This document shows positions 12,797 through 26,779 of a DNA stretch of 64,000 bases, piece by piece; the first letter of the stretch is position 1; each line of letters begins with the position of its first letter. The stretch covers positions 928,501 through 992,500 of the forward strand of contig NC_134677.1 of the NCBI RefSeq assembly GCF_024713945.1. The letters are read 5' to 3'. The notes under the pieces were generated by a model, which did no database searches, was not told the origin of the DNA, and saw only the letters and a program-made list of their open reading frames with translations. Source of the DNA: Dermatophagoides farinae (taxonomy: Eukaryota > Arthropoda > Arachnida > Sarcoptiformes > Pyroglyphidae). Made by a program: the position numbers and the translations under genes.

Positions 12797-15000
12797 ATTC
12801 TGTTGTTTTTCGTTCTGTTTGTGTGTGTATGTTATTTATTTCATTTCAATTCAATTATTGAACAGCTAAAATCTCGAATATTGTGTTTGTTGTTGTTGTT
12901 TGTTACAACTGCACCATGTTCATTTATGTATTTTTTGTTGTATATTCTGCAAACAAAACAAAACAAAAAATTCTTCATTCCATTTTATTCCGTTATAGTT
13001 TTTCATTTTTTTCCAATGTTTGTTTGTTTGTTTGTTTGTTTGATGGCATACACAACAACAACAACAGCAGCAGCAACAACAACAACAACAAACACGCAAA
13101 CACTTTTATTTCAGTAATATACACAACATACAGACAAACATCATTTCTTCAGAATCATCATCATCATCACAATGACGAGGGAAAAAAATTATTTATTTGT
13201 TTTGGCCATAGAATAGTGTGTGTGTGTGTGTGCGTTTGTTTGTTTGTTATTTAGTTGAATTTCATTTTCGTTTTATTTTTATTTTTGTTTTGTTTTTTGA
13301 AAATGGTTCTGGTTCTTGCTGCTGCTGCTGCTGCTGCCGTTGCTGTTGTTGTTGTTGTTGTTGTTGTTGTTATTGACGTTGTTTTATTTGTTCATTCGTT
13401 CGTTTGTTTGTTTGTTTGTCCTTGTATTTTTTTTTCATTTCTTCATTCTTTATTCTTTCTGGCTGTTCAATTACCAGAACAACAACAACAACAACAACAA
13501 CAATGAAAATTTTTTTAGCATCGTCGACGAACCAACCAAACAAAAAAAAATACGAACCTCGAACGCCAAAACAAACAAACAACAAATTCTTGTTTTTTTT
13601 TTGTTTTTTGTTTGGTTTTCCGTTTTTTTTTTTTTTTTCTCTGTGCTGTTCATCATTGTGGATCCTATTTTTTTTTTGTTTTGTTTCTGGTTGTTTGTTT
13701 GTTTTTTTTCTTTCTTTCTTTCTTTCTTTCATTTCATTTCATTTCAATTCTGCTTCCCATTTCATTTGTTTGTGTTTCATGTTTTTTTTCATTCTTTTTT
13801 CTTATTTCTTCTTACAAACAATTTTCTCCATCTTATTTTTTTTCTGTTTGTTTGTTTGTTTGTTTCACATAGTCAAACATTCACACACACACACACACAC
13901 ACATACACAATTCCTATTTTTTCCATTATCTTTCGTATTTTTTTTCCTTCATCATCATCATCATCATCATCGAATTCGTTTTTTGTTGTTTATTTCCAAT
14001 TTTTTTTTCTGTATCTCTGTGTCTCTCTATCATCACCATTGCCAACATCAATGGTTGATGTGTTCGTTTGTCCATCTCTGTTGTTGTTGTTGTTGTTGTT
14101 GTCGTCGTCGTTGTTGTTGTTGGTTGTTAGTTGTTGTTGTCATCATCATCATCATCATCATCATTGTCTATTCTGATTGTTATTATTATTATTATTATTT
14201 GTTTGTTTGTTTGTTTGACTGTTTTTTTTTATTTCATTTGTTTTGTTTTTCGTCTCTTTTTCTCTATTTGTTATTTCCTTTCTCGTTTTTTTTTTGTTGT
14301 TGGATGCTTGTATTTGTGTGTGTGTGTGTGTGTGCTAGATGGATGTTTGTGTTTGGTATATGGCCAATTCAATTCTATTTAGATTTTGATGTTGATGTGT
14401 TTTGTTTGTCGTTTGGATACAGCAGGCAACCGAATATATATATCTGTATATATTGTGGATGCAAAAAAAAAAATAATGGGGGAGCTACATACATGCCTGC
14501 CTGCCTGCCTGGTTCTTTCTAGCTTTCCGTTCATGTTTTTGTTTTTGTTGTTGTTGTTGTTGTTTCTAGATTCGTTTCGTTTCATTTCATTTCATTTCAT
14601 TTCGTTGTTGTTGTCGTCGTTGTTGTTGTTTTTGTTTTTGTTTTTGTTTTGCTGTTGTTGTTGTTGATTGTTATTTGGTTGGCCATCGTTATTTCTTTTT
14701 CGTAATTTTTTTTTCTCGTTGTTGTTGTTATTATTATTGTAGTTTTTTGTTTTGTTTTGTTTTGTTTAGTTTCATTTAGTTTGTCTTTGTTTTTGTTTTC
14801 GTTTGTACACACACACACACACACACATTGTGTGTTTTGTATTCAATGTATTTGATGGGATGTGAAAGATGACGATGACGACGACTACGACGAAAAAAAA
14901 ATAAACAAAACATTTTTCCATCAGAAAAACATTTATTTTTTTTTGTTCTCTCTGTTGCTATATGCTTGATGCGGATGTTCTGAATTTTGTCTTTGTGTGT

Positions 15001-15482
15001 GTGTGTACGTTTGTTTGTTTGTTTGTTTGGGTTTAGTTCATGTTTCTTTTTTTTCCATCACTTTTTTTTTGACCATTGGCCTGTTTGTTTATATGACGCT
15101 ATTTAGCCAAAAATTTCGATTCTTTTCAATTTTGGAATCCAATCTTTTTTTTTGTTCAAAAAAAATAAAATCCACATTTTGATGTTGATGTTGTTGTTGT
15201 TGTTGTCATCAATTTGGATTCTGTTGTTGTTTTGTTTTGTTTGAATTGAATTTTTTTTTGTGCTGAACAAAAAAAAATAAAATTCATAGAGGGCGCCACA
15301 TGACGCCATTGATACAATGTCATTATTAGTTTCTTAGGATTCAATCATTTGCACCAAACAAAACTGATGATCGAATCCTTCTAAGTTTGTTAATTTGGAT
15401 TTCAGTGTGGATTTTCTCCTTCTCTCGATCCACATCTATTGTATTTTTCCATTGAAAATAGTGAAAAACATTAGAAACCTTA

Positions 15483-15526
<44 letters not shown>

Positions 15527-16228
15527 AAAATTATTCATTTGTTTTTTTCAAAATCTATAGAGATTAGTGCAGATTCACACTTTTCACACACACACACACA
15601 CGCACTCACAAGTTCATTGTAAAACGAAAAAAAAAACAAACAAACAACCGAACAAACAAATATGGAAAAAAAAGGAAAAACAAATTATCAAAATGTCAAA
15701 ATTTTTGTTTTTTTTTCATTTTTTCATTTTCGATGAAACAAAACGATTTTTTTTCCGTTCAACATATTATACAACAACAACGACAACAACCGGATTGATG
15801 TTGAATGTGTTTTTATTTTCTGGTGTAAAAAACAAAAAAAAAATTTTGTTTTTATTGTTTCACATTTTAACAATCAAAAAAAAATATGTGTACGTCCAAT
15901 TTGGACGACGACAACAACAACTACAACAACAACAATGAATGGATGTGCGAATGTTTTTTTTTTTTTTTTTTTTTATTCGAAAAACATTTAACAACACAAC
16001 AATGATAATAACAGAAAATGAAAAAAAGAGAATGAGAATGAAAATCTATGGAATGGCAAACAAAAAATTTTTCAATGTACCAAAAATGATGATGATTTAG
16101 TCCAACCATTCATTGATGACCATCATGGTCAAAACTGACACGACAAGGTTTAATAATAATAATAATCGAAACAATTCTTTTTGTCAGTGTTTATGTTTGT
16201 TTTTTTTTTCGTTTTTCATTTGGTCATT

Positions 16229-16259
<31 letters not shown>

Positions 16260-17708
16260 TCGTTGACGTTGTTATTGTGATTCTGGAACAAACAAATCCA
16301 AATGTTGAAATTAAATTCGAAAAAAATTTTTTTTTTTTGTGTTCGTGTGTGTGTGTGTGTGTGTTGAATTAGTCAGCGATAGTGATGAGATGAGAAATGT
16401 TTGCATTTTTTTTTTTTTTTTTCATTTCAAAGCTTTGTGAATCCCAGAATGTCATCATCATCATCATCATCATCATTGTAAATCATGAATTCACAAGAAT
16501 TTTTCATCATTTGTTTTATTGAAAATGATGAACTTTTTTTTATCATTTTCTCACCAAAAATCCATTCCATTCACTTCCTTTTCCTCTTTTTGGCATTTGG
16601 ATTCCATTTTGTCTTTGTTGTCCATCCATTTATGTCCAACTTGCACAAACAAACAAACAACTTTTCCAATTTCCAATGAACAACAACAACAACCAGCCAA
16701 CCAACCAACCAATAAACAGTCTGTATATAATAAATAAACAAAAAAAAAACCAAATAGAGAAATGAATTGAACTTTAAAAAAGTTTTTATATTTATAAATA
16801 CAACCATCGATGATTGTTGCATTCATGATTGTATCGATCAATATCTTTTTCGATTTCTTTAATTTTTTTTTTCGCTAGAAAAGTCTAGAAATTATCGTTG
16901 TTGTCGTCGTCATCGTCATTGATGATGATGATGAATTGCTAGAAAAAAATAAGAAAACCATACGACAACAACAACAACAACAACAACAAAAATCAACAAT
17001 CAATGATATACCAAAAAAAAAATTGTTTTTCTTTTTTTTCAAAACCAAGTTTTTCCATGGCAATCTCATTTCTCTGATGACTACTACTATACTGCTATAT
17101 ATACAAACACACAACAACAACAACAACAACAACAACAATGATGATGATCTAGTCTGGTTAGATTGATTGGGCCATGTTTGTTTGTTTGTTTGTTTGTTTA
17201 TTTTGTTCACCATTTTTATTTTTCATTTTCATTCCATGTTTTTGTTTGCATTTGCTTTTGCATTTTCTTTTTCAACTTATTTTCATTTGTGAATGAGAAA
17301 GAAGAAGAAAGTAAACAACCTCGATTTTTTTTCCATCTTTCTCTCTCTCTGTCTCTGTCTCTCTCACTAGCACAATTTGAGAAATCGATGATGATGATGA
17401 TGATGATAAATATATTATATATATATAGTTTGTGTATGTGTTTGTGATGAACAAAATTTTGCCAATTTTTTTTTCTGTGTTTTTTTTCTATTTTTTGTCG
17501 ATCAACAAATGAATGTTTGTTTGTTTGTTTGTACGTATTGACAGAAAAAGAAGAAGAAAAAGATTTCACCCCTCCTACACCACCATCACCACCATCACCA
17601 CCACCACCCGAAAAAAATGAACAAACATACAAATAAAATGAATGGTGGTGGCGGCGTCGGGTTGGTGGGTCCATGTAGTGGTAATTCCAAGATATTGAAT
17701 ATGGTCGT

Positions 17709-17739
<31 letters not shown>

Positions 17740-19950
17740 TTGCTGTTGATGATGATGATGAAATGTTTATCGAATTTTTTTTTTAATAGAATCCATTTTG
17801 GATTTATATTATTCACAATTGATCGATCGATGGAATATTTCTGGTATTAAAAAAAAAATTCGGGCCAGTTTTTTTTGGGTTGTGTGTGTTTGTGTTTGTT
17901 AGTTCGTTCGTTCATTCGTTCATTCGTTCATTCGTTTGTTTGTTTATTTATTTATTTCAGCTCCAAACATTCATTTTTTTCTGCTTCTATCAACAACAAC
18001 AACAACAACAACAACAAACACCAGTCCTTGTCGTCATCATCGTCATTGTCGTTGTTTTCTTTTCAACCAATTCCATTCCATCGATATACAAACAAACAAA
18101 CAAACAAACAAACAAACAAACAGACAAACAAAAACAGTATTTTTGGGCATGGTCTGGTATGGTCTAGTTGGTTCTGGTGATTTTCGTTTTGTTGGATGTT
18201 TATTTGGCTGATGGATGGATGGATGGCTGTTTGTTTATTTATTTTTCTTTCTTTTGTTTACTTATCCAAGATAGAGAGAAAGAGAGATAGAAAATGAATG
18301 AAATGAACGACGAATGAACCAGTGCATTCGTCGTTATTTTATTTTATTTATTTGTTTGTTTGTTTGTTTTTTTTTTGCTATTGCTAGAAAAAACGATTGA
18401 TGATGAATATCGAATGTGTGGAAATTTTATTTTGCCAAGTTTTATTTTTTTTTGCAATCTGGTTAATCAAATGAAATCTTTATCATTGGAAAAATTGTCT
18501 TACAATCTATTTCAAGTGTTACATAATCGATTCTTTTCTTTTTTTTGAAGAATTTATTGAATGGAATCAGAGTAAGAAAAAAAAATTATCATATTCCTGT
18601 ATGCCACCACTGTATTCTTTGTCATTATTATTATTATTATTTTTTTGCTATTTTTATGATCAAAAAACGACCAATCAATCAATCAATCTATTGATCGATT
18701 TTGATGATGATGATGATGATGATTTTTTTCCATATATATCACATTCATCGATAAAGGTCAATTTAATGATAAGTGATGAACGTTGTTGTTGTCGTTGCTG
18801 TTGTTGTTGTCGTTGTTGTTGTCATTGTGATTTTTTTTTTGTCTTGATAACCATCATTTTTTTATTTTTTGTTTATTTATTTTTCACTAAAAAAAAGAAA
18901 AGATCCTTGAAGTTTGTTGGCAATTTGCAAAGTTTCTTTTTTTTTCTCTTCTCGTTTCAAAATTTTCATTCGATTTCGTCACCATTCACCACATCATTTG
19001 TTATCATCATCATCATCGTTGATGATTGTGTTTTGTTTTGTTTTGTTTGTTCATTTGAAAAAAAAAAATTTTTTTACTTCTGCCAAATTCATCATCATCA
19101 TCATTTGCTTGTTCAGTCCATTTTCAGTTGATCGATTATCATCATTTATAGTTGTCATTGACATTTTCATATTTTCATAATTTTTTTTTGATTCTTTACT
19201 TTTATTCTTATAAATTTTGGCATTTCGTTTGTTTGTTTGTTTATTTACTTATCTTTTTCTCTTTGTGTGTGTATGTGTTTGGTAATCTTTTTTTTCAAAA
19301 TTAAATAGAAAAAAAATCCTTAAACAATGAATAAATGTCAAACCTGAAATTCTATGGAATTGTGTGGAATCTTCCACAATTTAATAATTGTTGGATGGCC
19401 TGATGTTGTTGTTGTTGTTGTTGTTGTTTATCTGCTTATTTTTCACATCGCCCACAAGTTGTTTGTGGCTTTATTTTTTTTGAATCCTTGACATTCATGT
19501 TTTGCCCAAAAATCTTGAGAATTTTCATTTGTTTTCAACTTGAAGGCAAAACACGAAAACAACAACAACAACAACAACAAGAATAAGAACAACAAATGAA
19601 GAATTTATATGCTACTGCCACATTGAATTTACTGGAATAATCTAGATGTCTGTGTGTGTGTATGTGTGTACTATGCCGGCCGGCATGTGTGTGTGTAGTG
19701 TATAGATGGTATATAGCCATTCAGTATTTGGTTTCAAAAAAAAATTTTTTTTTTCTGGATAAAAATCTGTTGAGCTTTTGTTGTTGTTGTTGTCGTTGTT
19801 ATTGTTGCTGGAACACTTTGGATCGTTATTTTTTTTATATTTACGCACATGTGTGTATGTGTGTTTGTTATGGTTTATTTTCTATGCCATCTCTGATGAT
19901 AATAAAGTTGTTTTCGGAACAACGACAACAACAACAACAACAACAACCAT

Positions 19951-19990
<40 letters not shown>

Positions 19991-22860
19991 TTGATTCTAG
20001 ATCAAATAGATTGAATTTAAAAAACGAGAAAAGATTTTATCTTTTTTTTCTGAATTTTTCATTTGATTTTGATTTTGATGATGATGATGATTATGATGAT
20101 AAAAAACATTCATTAATTTTTTTTTTTAACTTTCTTTTAAAGATTCTTATCGTTCATAGAATTGCAACAATTTTTTTTTTCAAAAAAAAAACCAACCAAC
20201 AAACAAACAAACAAACAAATCTATTCGGACGTATTTACCACAACAGAAACAAAACAAAAAAACTACATATGATGAATACAGATGATACATAGTTATCGTA
20301 TATTATATATCGACATTTTATTTTTATTTTCTCACTTTTCTCTCTCTCTCTCTGTCTGTCTCTCGTTCGTTTTTTGTGACAAATTATCATCATCATCATC
20401 ATCATATGATCATCATTAACAGCATCATAAACATGGCCATAATCCAAAAAAAAAATGAAATGAAAAAATTCTTTATATCATCCTACAGCTTGATGATGAT
20501 AATTATCTTCATCCGTAAACCTCCAAAAAAATAAAAGAGTGAGAGAAAGGAAAAAAAATCCAATCAAATAGAATGATGATGATGATGATGAGAAACAAGA
20601 AATTTTTTTTTTTTTTTTTGGTTTTTTTCAATGTTGTTTTTGTTGTTGTTGTTGATGTTGATGTTGTTGATGATGATGATGATGATGTTATCGTTGGTTA
20701 GCATCATTTTGAATGTTTTTTTTTCTTATTTAATATTTGGATGGATGGATAAAGTTTCACGAATGGGTTTTCTTTTCGTTTGATTAATTAATTGATTTTT
20801 TTTTTGGATTCACCGGTCAGTTTTATTCTTCCTTGAATTTTTTTTTTTTTTTTTTTTTTTTTGATTCTTCCACTTGTAATGATCATCATCACTTGTAATT
20901 ATCCTCGATTCTGGTCATGAATTACACACACACAAGAAAATCATTGAAACATATGTGAATGACGAATGAAGCGATGAAATAAATGCTGGAAAAAGTTATT
21001 TTTAGCTAGGTAAAAATATTTTTTTTTCTATTAATGTCACGCATACATTTACTTTGGTTTGTTTCTGTGTGTGCGGTGCGATATTGTTCTGATTTTTTTT
21101 TTTTTTTTGAATTTTACACATTTTTTTCTGCTTTTCTTTGTATAGTTGCAATAATAACCACCTGGTTGGTATGTATGATGATGAAAATGTTTATTTCGGT
21201 TGTTGTTGTTGTAGTCGTCGTCGTCGTCGTCGTTTTCTGGTAATACATAAGGAACAGGAAGAACGCTAGATATTGATAACCGCCAACGCACAATTTTTTT
21301 TCCGTGATAAAATATTATTTGTATATACGTTACCGGAATCGATCAATCAAAATGAAAAAAAAAATTTTTTTGGATCAAAAAGAAAAAATGTTTCAAAATA
21401 ATTATCGTATATCGATAAAGAAGAAAAAAAAACAAATACTTGGATCAAACGATCGTTTGATTGATTGATTGATTGATTGATCGATTCGTTAATTTCAATA
21501 TATATGAATATGAGAATATCTAGCTATTCTTGAACTTGATTTTTTTCCCTTCCTTCCATCTTATTTCATTGTAAAAAAAAACTAAGCCTTGACATTCAAA
21601 CAACAACAACAACAGCAACAACAAAGGATTATTTCATTCTAACCTTGTGTTTAAGGTTTGAGCATCTATTTAGACATTCAATCACATAGCACAGTGAATA
21701 GTGAGTTAGTGATTGAGAATAGAAAATAAACAGATATTTACAGAGTTTTTTTTCCAACTTAAACACACCAAAAACAACAACAACAACAACAACAACAAAA
21801 ACAAAACACTCACAAATCCAGTGTGTGTGTGTGTACATTTTTTATTTCAAGGCTAAATCAGCATAAGCAGCAGCAATTTGATTTTTTTTTCTTTTTTTTT
21901 TTTTTTTTTTTTTGGTTTTATTTCAATTTACAAATATCTCGTTTTTTTTCTATCCATCAGTGTGTCTCTGTGTGTGTGTGTGTGTGACATTACTGTTATG
22001 TTTATGTGGATTGATGTGATCCGTTGTTGTTGTTGTTTATGGTTTGGATTTATTATTTATGCATCGGAAAAAATAAACATGCACACACACACACACACCA
22101 AAACCAGAGAGAGAGAGAGAGAAAGAATGTAAATATGCAAAAAAAAATAGGAAAAAAAATCAACAATTTTGATTTGTAGAATATAAACATTGACATTTTT
22201 GTTTTTGGATTTCCTTCATTATGATGATGATGATGATGATAAACAAAATGGAATTAAACCATAAACACCACCACCAACAACAAATGTATCTTGGAAATTT
22301 TGTTGTTGTTGTTGTTTCGCTTTGTATTTCAATGACGATGTTTCTATTGTCGACGATGATGATGATCATGATGATGATGATGTTGTTTATTTATTTCGAA
22401 AGAGTGAAAGAGAAATGAAATGAAAAAAAAACTGGTTATTTCAGGATAATAAACACAATCGTTTGTTGTTGTTGTCATTTAATGATTGTTGTTGTTGTTG
22501 GTGGTGGTGGTGGTGGATTTTTGTCACTGCATGGCATAAAAATATTGTACATAAAAAAAATCAAATCTCAACCAAGGGGGGAGTATTTTTTTTTTGTTTT
22601 TGTTTGTTTGTTTGTAATCAAAATCCTATCTATCGATGATCGGTGATTGGATCCGTTCGAATTGTTTTGTCGTTGTTTTACCGTTGTGTCGTGTAGTCTG
22701 TGTATTTTGTTTTTTTGTTTTGTTTTAAATCTGATTTTTTTTTACTTTTATCCAGTTATATTTAGAAGATGTGTAATGATGATGATGATGACTATTCATA
22801 CGTCATCGAATCAAATAAATTGTCATATATCGTTTGTCTGTCTGGTTTAATAAAAACATG
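15001..22860. other. Intergenic, repeat-rich
   Basis: No exon is recognisable. Notable arrays are CAA 15483-15527, TTG 16227-16262, CAAA 18089-18130, CAA 19921-19990, ATC 20386-20405, GT 21971-21987 and GA 22107-22121. A GGCGCC site lies at 15292-15297, and a perfect 18-bp palindrome at 21442-21459 is listed separately. Confidence 0.65.
21442..21459. other. Perfect 18-bp palindrome centred on CGATCG
   Basis: ATCAAACGATCGTTTGAT equals its own reverse complement. It sits just before a (GATT)n array (about 21457-21480). It could be a dimer-binding site or chance; there is no direct functional evidence. Confidence 0.8.
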
Positions 22861-22881
22861 ATTTGTCACTAGATGAAAAAA

Positions 22882-22882
<1 letters not shown>

Positions 22883-22916
<34 letters not shown>
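22883..22916. repeat. A34 homopolymer
   Basis: This is a run of about 34 A residues, one of the longest homopolymers in the window. It could be the poly(A) end of an old retroposed sequence, but I see no matching body or target-site duplication next to it. Confidence 0.7.
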
Positions 22917-22917
<1 letters not shown>

Positions 22918-23254
22918 ACACGATGTACATCTGATGATTATGATGATTTAAATTAGAGTGGAAAACAAAAAAAAAAAAAGAAAGAAAGAAAATGCTTACA
23001 ACACACACACATGTGTATAGACAAGGAAAAAAAATGAAATGAAATGAAATCATCACTTTATTACACAAAACAGGAATAGTTTTTTTGTGTGAAGGAAATA
23101 CACCGAAACATACACATTGTGTGTGTGTGTGTGTCACAATGTTACAATTTGGCTGTTTGTACATTTGATACATTTATATATCTCGGGTAAATGATACACG
23201 ACGATGATGATGACGGTTATTTTTTTTATTATTATTTTATTACGATATATGATA

Positions 23255-23266
23255 GATGGCGCCATC
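23255..23266. promoter_or_regulatory. Palindromic ATGGCGCC motif (YY1/Pho-like)
   Basis: GATGGCGCCATC is a perfect 12-bp palindrome carrying the ATGGCG core of YY1/Pho sites on both strands. It stands out in DNA that is otherwise almost free of GC hexamers. Function is inferred only from motif similarity. Confidence 0.3.
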
Positions 23267-24146
23267 AAACGATGGCTATATAAAATATAATTTACGGGAT
23301 TTTTTTTTATTTCTGTTACCAAATTTTACTAATTTGAAACACGTGTTGTTTTTTTTCTTCCTTCTCTCTTATTTTAGGTTGGTGGTTGTTTTATTTTCCA
23401 TTTTTTTTTTTTTTTTTTGGATTCTTAACGATGCAAATTCCAAGGAAAATTTCTAATGAAAAGAAGAAATTGATTGAATAGAAAAAAAATAGATAATCAA
23501 CAGCAACAAATTCCTGCCTGATGTTTTTTTTTTTTTTTTTTTTTAATTTTCTCTATTCTCTATTTGCTGCCAACATCAAAATCGATGATTAGCATACACT
23601 GTCTGTACACAGATTGTACCCAAAGAAAAGGATAGATAGAAAAACAACAACAACATCAACAACAAACAACAAACCTGATAAATAACCATAATGAAGAATT
23701 CAATTGAATTCACATTATCATACACACACACACACACACACACACACATATCATACAAATCAATCAATCAATCGATCTGTTATCCATCGATTTTATTATT
23801 ATGAATTTTTTTTTATTTCTCATTTCTCATTCTCATCATCATCATCATCATCATTATCATTGCCATTAAATGATTGAATCGAAAAATGATGTGTGTGTGT
23901 ATGTAATCATTCAATAACGAAAAACTGAAATGAAAATTTTGTGACCACGTTCAAATGTAAGTAGAATGTGAATTTGAACAAAAAAAAAAAAAATTCTTTA
24001 TCACCACTTTTATTTTCGTTTTCAAATCTTTTTTTTCTACCAAATCATTGCCGATTATCTCATCATCATCATCATTATTATTATTACATAAAATTATCAT
24101 TTTCATGATCATGTTTCAGATCTTAGATTATGGCAATGTTTTCACA

Positions 24147-24207
24147 TTGTTGTTGTTGTTGTTGTACAATTGCTCTTTTAAAAAAACGACAACAACAACA
24201 ACAACAA
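24147..24207. repeat. Inverted (TTG)n / (CAA)n pair
   Basis: TTG array 24147-24165 and CAA array 24188-24207 are separated by about 22 bases. This is the same inverted arrangement as at several other places in the window. Confidence 0.65.
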
Positions 24208-24613
24208 GGTAAAAAATTGAAACAGTGAACAAAAAAAAAAAATCAAAAAACAATTTTTCGTTTTCGTTTTGATTTTTTTCATTTTCAGAATTTATTCATC
24301 CATTTTTGATTGGAATAAAATTTTTTTTTTGTTCCTGCAATTTTTTTTTCACACTCATTCGAAATTTTTTTTTTTTTTTATTTTCGTCCGTTGCAATTAC
24401 TTTTGATTGGCCGCCATCACCATCACATCATCATCAATTATTTCTGATGAATCAAAATTTGCGTAAAGGCAAATTTGCACCTTTTTTTTCTATGTTTATT
24501 TGTTGATTTTCATTTTCACATCTCCCAGTAACAGTAACAACAACAACAACAAAGAAAACAAACATGAAATGCTTATTTATCAATTTTTTTTCGGTCCATC
24601 TCTCATATGTTAA

Positions 24614-24658
<45 letters not shown>

Positions 24659-26742
24659 TTTTTTTTGTCAACGAAAACGAAAACGAAAAAAAAAATTAAA
24701 CGAACAAACCTCGAACATGAGGAACAACCGCGTAGAACAGAGTTATAACGATTTTATATTATACATTGAAAAAAAACAATGTACCTGCCAGTTCTGGTTA
24801 ATATTTCTGTTTTCTGTTTCTTTTTTTTCATTCATCGTAGTTTGTTGTCGTTGTCGTGGTTGTTGTTGTTGTTGTTTTTCAATAGGAATTTAATCACTTG
24901 TTGTTGTTATTGTCGATGATGATGGTGATGTTTTTTTTCAAATTTATAAAAAAAAAAAAAATTTATTTTCTCACTCTTAGTACCACTACCTTGCCGCTAT
25001 TTTTGTATATATATACATACACACATTTAATTATGATTAAAAGTTAAATTATTAGCTTTTTTTTAATACAAAATTTCCATGGAAATATTTTCTTTTTCTT
25101 TCATTTAATGATGTTGTTTTCGTTGTTGTTGTTGTTGTCGCTGTTGTTGTCGTTGTCGTTGTCGTTGTTGTTGTTGATTATGATGATGATGATGTTTGTT
25201 TGTTTGCTGAATTCACCTTGACGGCAATGTATGTTTTGTGTGTTTGGATAAAATGATGCGGCCAAAATGTTTGCTAGCTTGCTAGATGGATGGCATCACA
25301 TCATCATCATCATCATCAGTGTTTTTTTTTTGACAAACAAACAAACGAATGAAAAAAATAACACACACACACACACACTGTTATTGCAAATCAAATTATA
25401 ATTAAAATGGCAGAAATTATTCATCATCATCTGCTTGCCTGATCATCATCATCATCATCATATTTATTGATTAATTTTTACTTTTAAAAAAATATTTTCA
25501 TTTTCTTGAAAATTCAATCATAATAATAATAATAATCATTTAATCATTTAATTAATCAATCAATCAATCAATTGGACGAATGAAATGAAAATGAAATGAG
25601 AAAAAAATAATTAAAACAAAAGACAAATAACACGTGACAATTTTGACCATTTATATGATTTCCGTTTTTCCGTTCTCTCTCTCTATGGATTATTTATCAT
25701 TAGTTTTTTCTTTGCATTGATGGATTTTTGTTTTACAATTTCAAAGGTAAAAAAAAATACGTACAAGGAAAAATGAATAGACGGGTTTTTTTTTCTTCTC
25801 TGTGGTTGTTTTCGTTGTTGTTGTTGTTGTTATTTGAATTCAAGGCCAAAAAGAATGGAGAAAACAACAACAACAACAACAGCGGCGACGACGAAAAACA
25901 GAAAATTTCCTGTCAACAGCTATATGATGATGATGATTATGTAAAAGATCAAAAGGATCGTATTATGTCATCGATTTTGAGGTTTTTTTTTTGTTGTTCC
26001 ACAGTCGGTTTGCCTTGTTTTTCTATTTTTGTTTGTTTGTCGTGTTGTGCTGTTGGTATTGAACTTTTTTTTCTCTATTTCAATCGGCGAATGAATCAAT
26101 CAATCAAAAAACAAACAACAACAACAGCCGGAATAAAAAACATGAATATTTTTCCATTTTTAATGTTCATGGGAAACCCTTTTTTTCTTCTCTTTTCAAT
26201 CATCATCATCATCATCATCATTCCATTGATGAAGGAAACAAAGTTTTAAATTGAAAATTGCATTTGAATTTGTTCCATCATCATCATCATCATCCTCGTG
26301 ATGATGATGATGGTGATGAACATGATACGGCCATATCAATCGTTTGTGTATTTGTATTAATATGACATAGTCATCATTGTGGAATCGATCATGTCGTTAC
26401 CGTCAATGATGATGATGATGATGAGGATCAGAATTGTTTTTTTTTTCTTGTTCATTCGAAAATCTTTATGGTGGTAGTAACGAGTTAACATTTTCAAATG
26501 AAAATAAAAAAAAATTGAATGTTGATACGAGAAAAACAACACGTGCCTGTCACGTACTGAAGAATCTAAACATCATCATATTTACACACACACACACACA
26601 TACACAGGGGCACACGAGCATAACGGGCCCGTGGATACACGGAATTTTTTTCCGCTTTTTTTTGTGCAGTTTACTCATCATCATCATCATCATCTTTGTT
26701 TTTTTTATTCCAATGTGTATATTTGGTATTATATCCCCATAC

Positions 26743-26779
<37 letters not shown>

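Larger units (their letters stand above)
9001..15000. other. Intergenic, extremely dense microsatellites
   Basis: I found no coding exon. The densest repeat zone of the window lies here: TTG arrays (9198-9215, 9847-9865, 10284-10312, 10353-10381), TTTG arrays (13018-13042, 13402-13418, 13850-13864, 14200-14216), TTTC/ATTTC arrays (13709-13745, 14577-14602), CTG/TTG arrays (13318-13370), CA arrays (13883-13902, 14809-14827) and ATC arrays (13953-13970, 14140-14164). Long open frames across it are only translated repeats. Confidence 0.7.

Noticed and set aside
13316-14522. Very long open frames (up to about 370 codons) on the plus strand
   Set aside because: They translate TTG, TTTG, ATC and TTTC arrays into poly-V/L/F/C/H/S runs with no domain, and overlapping frames are equally open. 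They are repeat artefacts.
22883-22916. A34 tract as the tail of a retrotransposed gene copy
   Set aside because: No coding body upstream and no flanking target-site duplication is visible.
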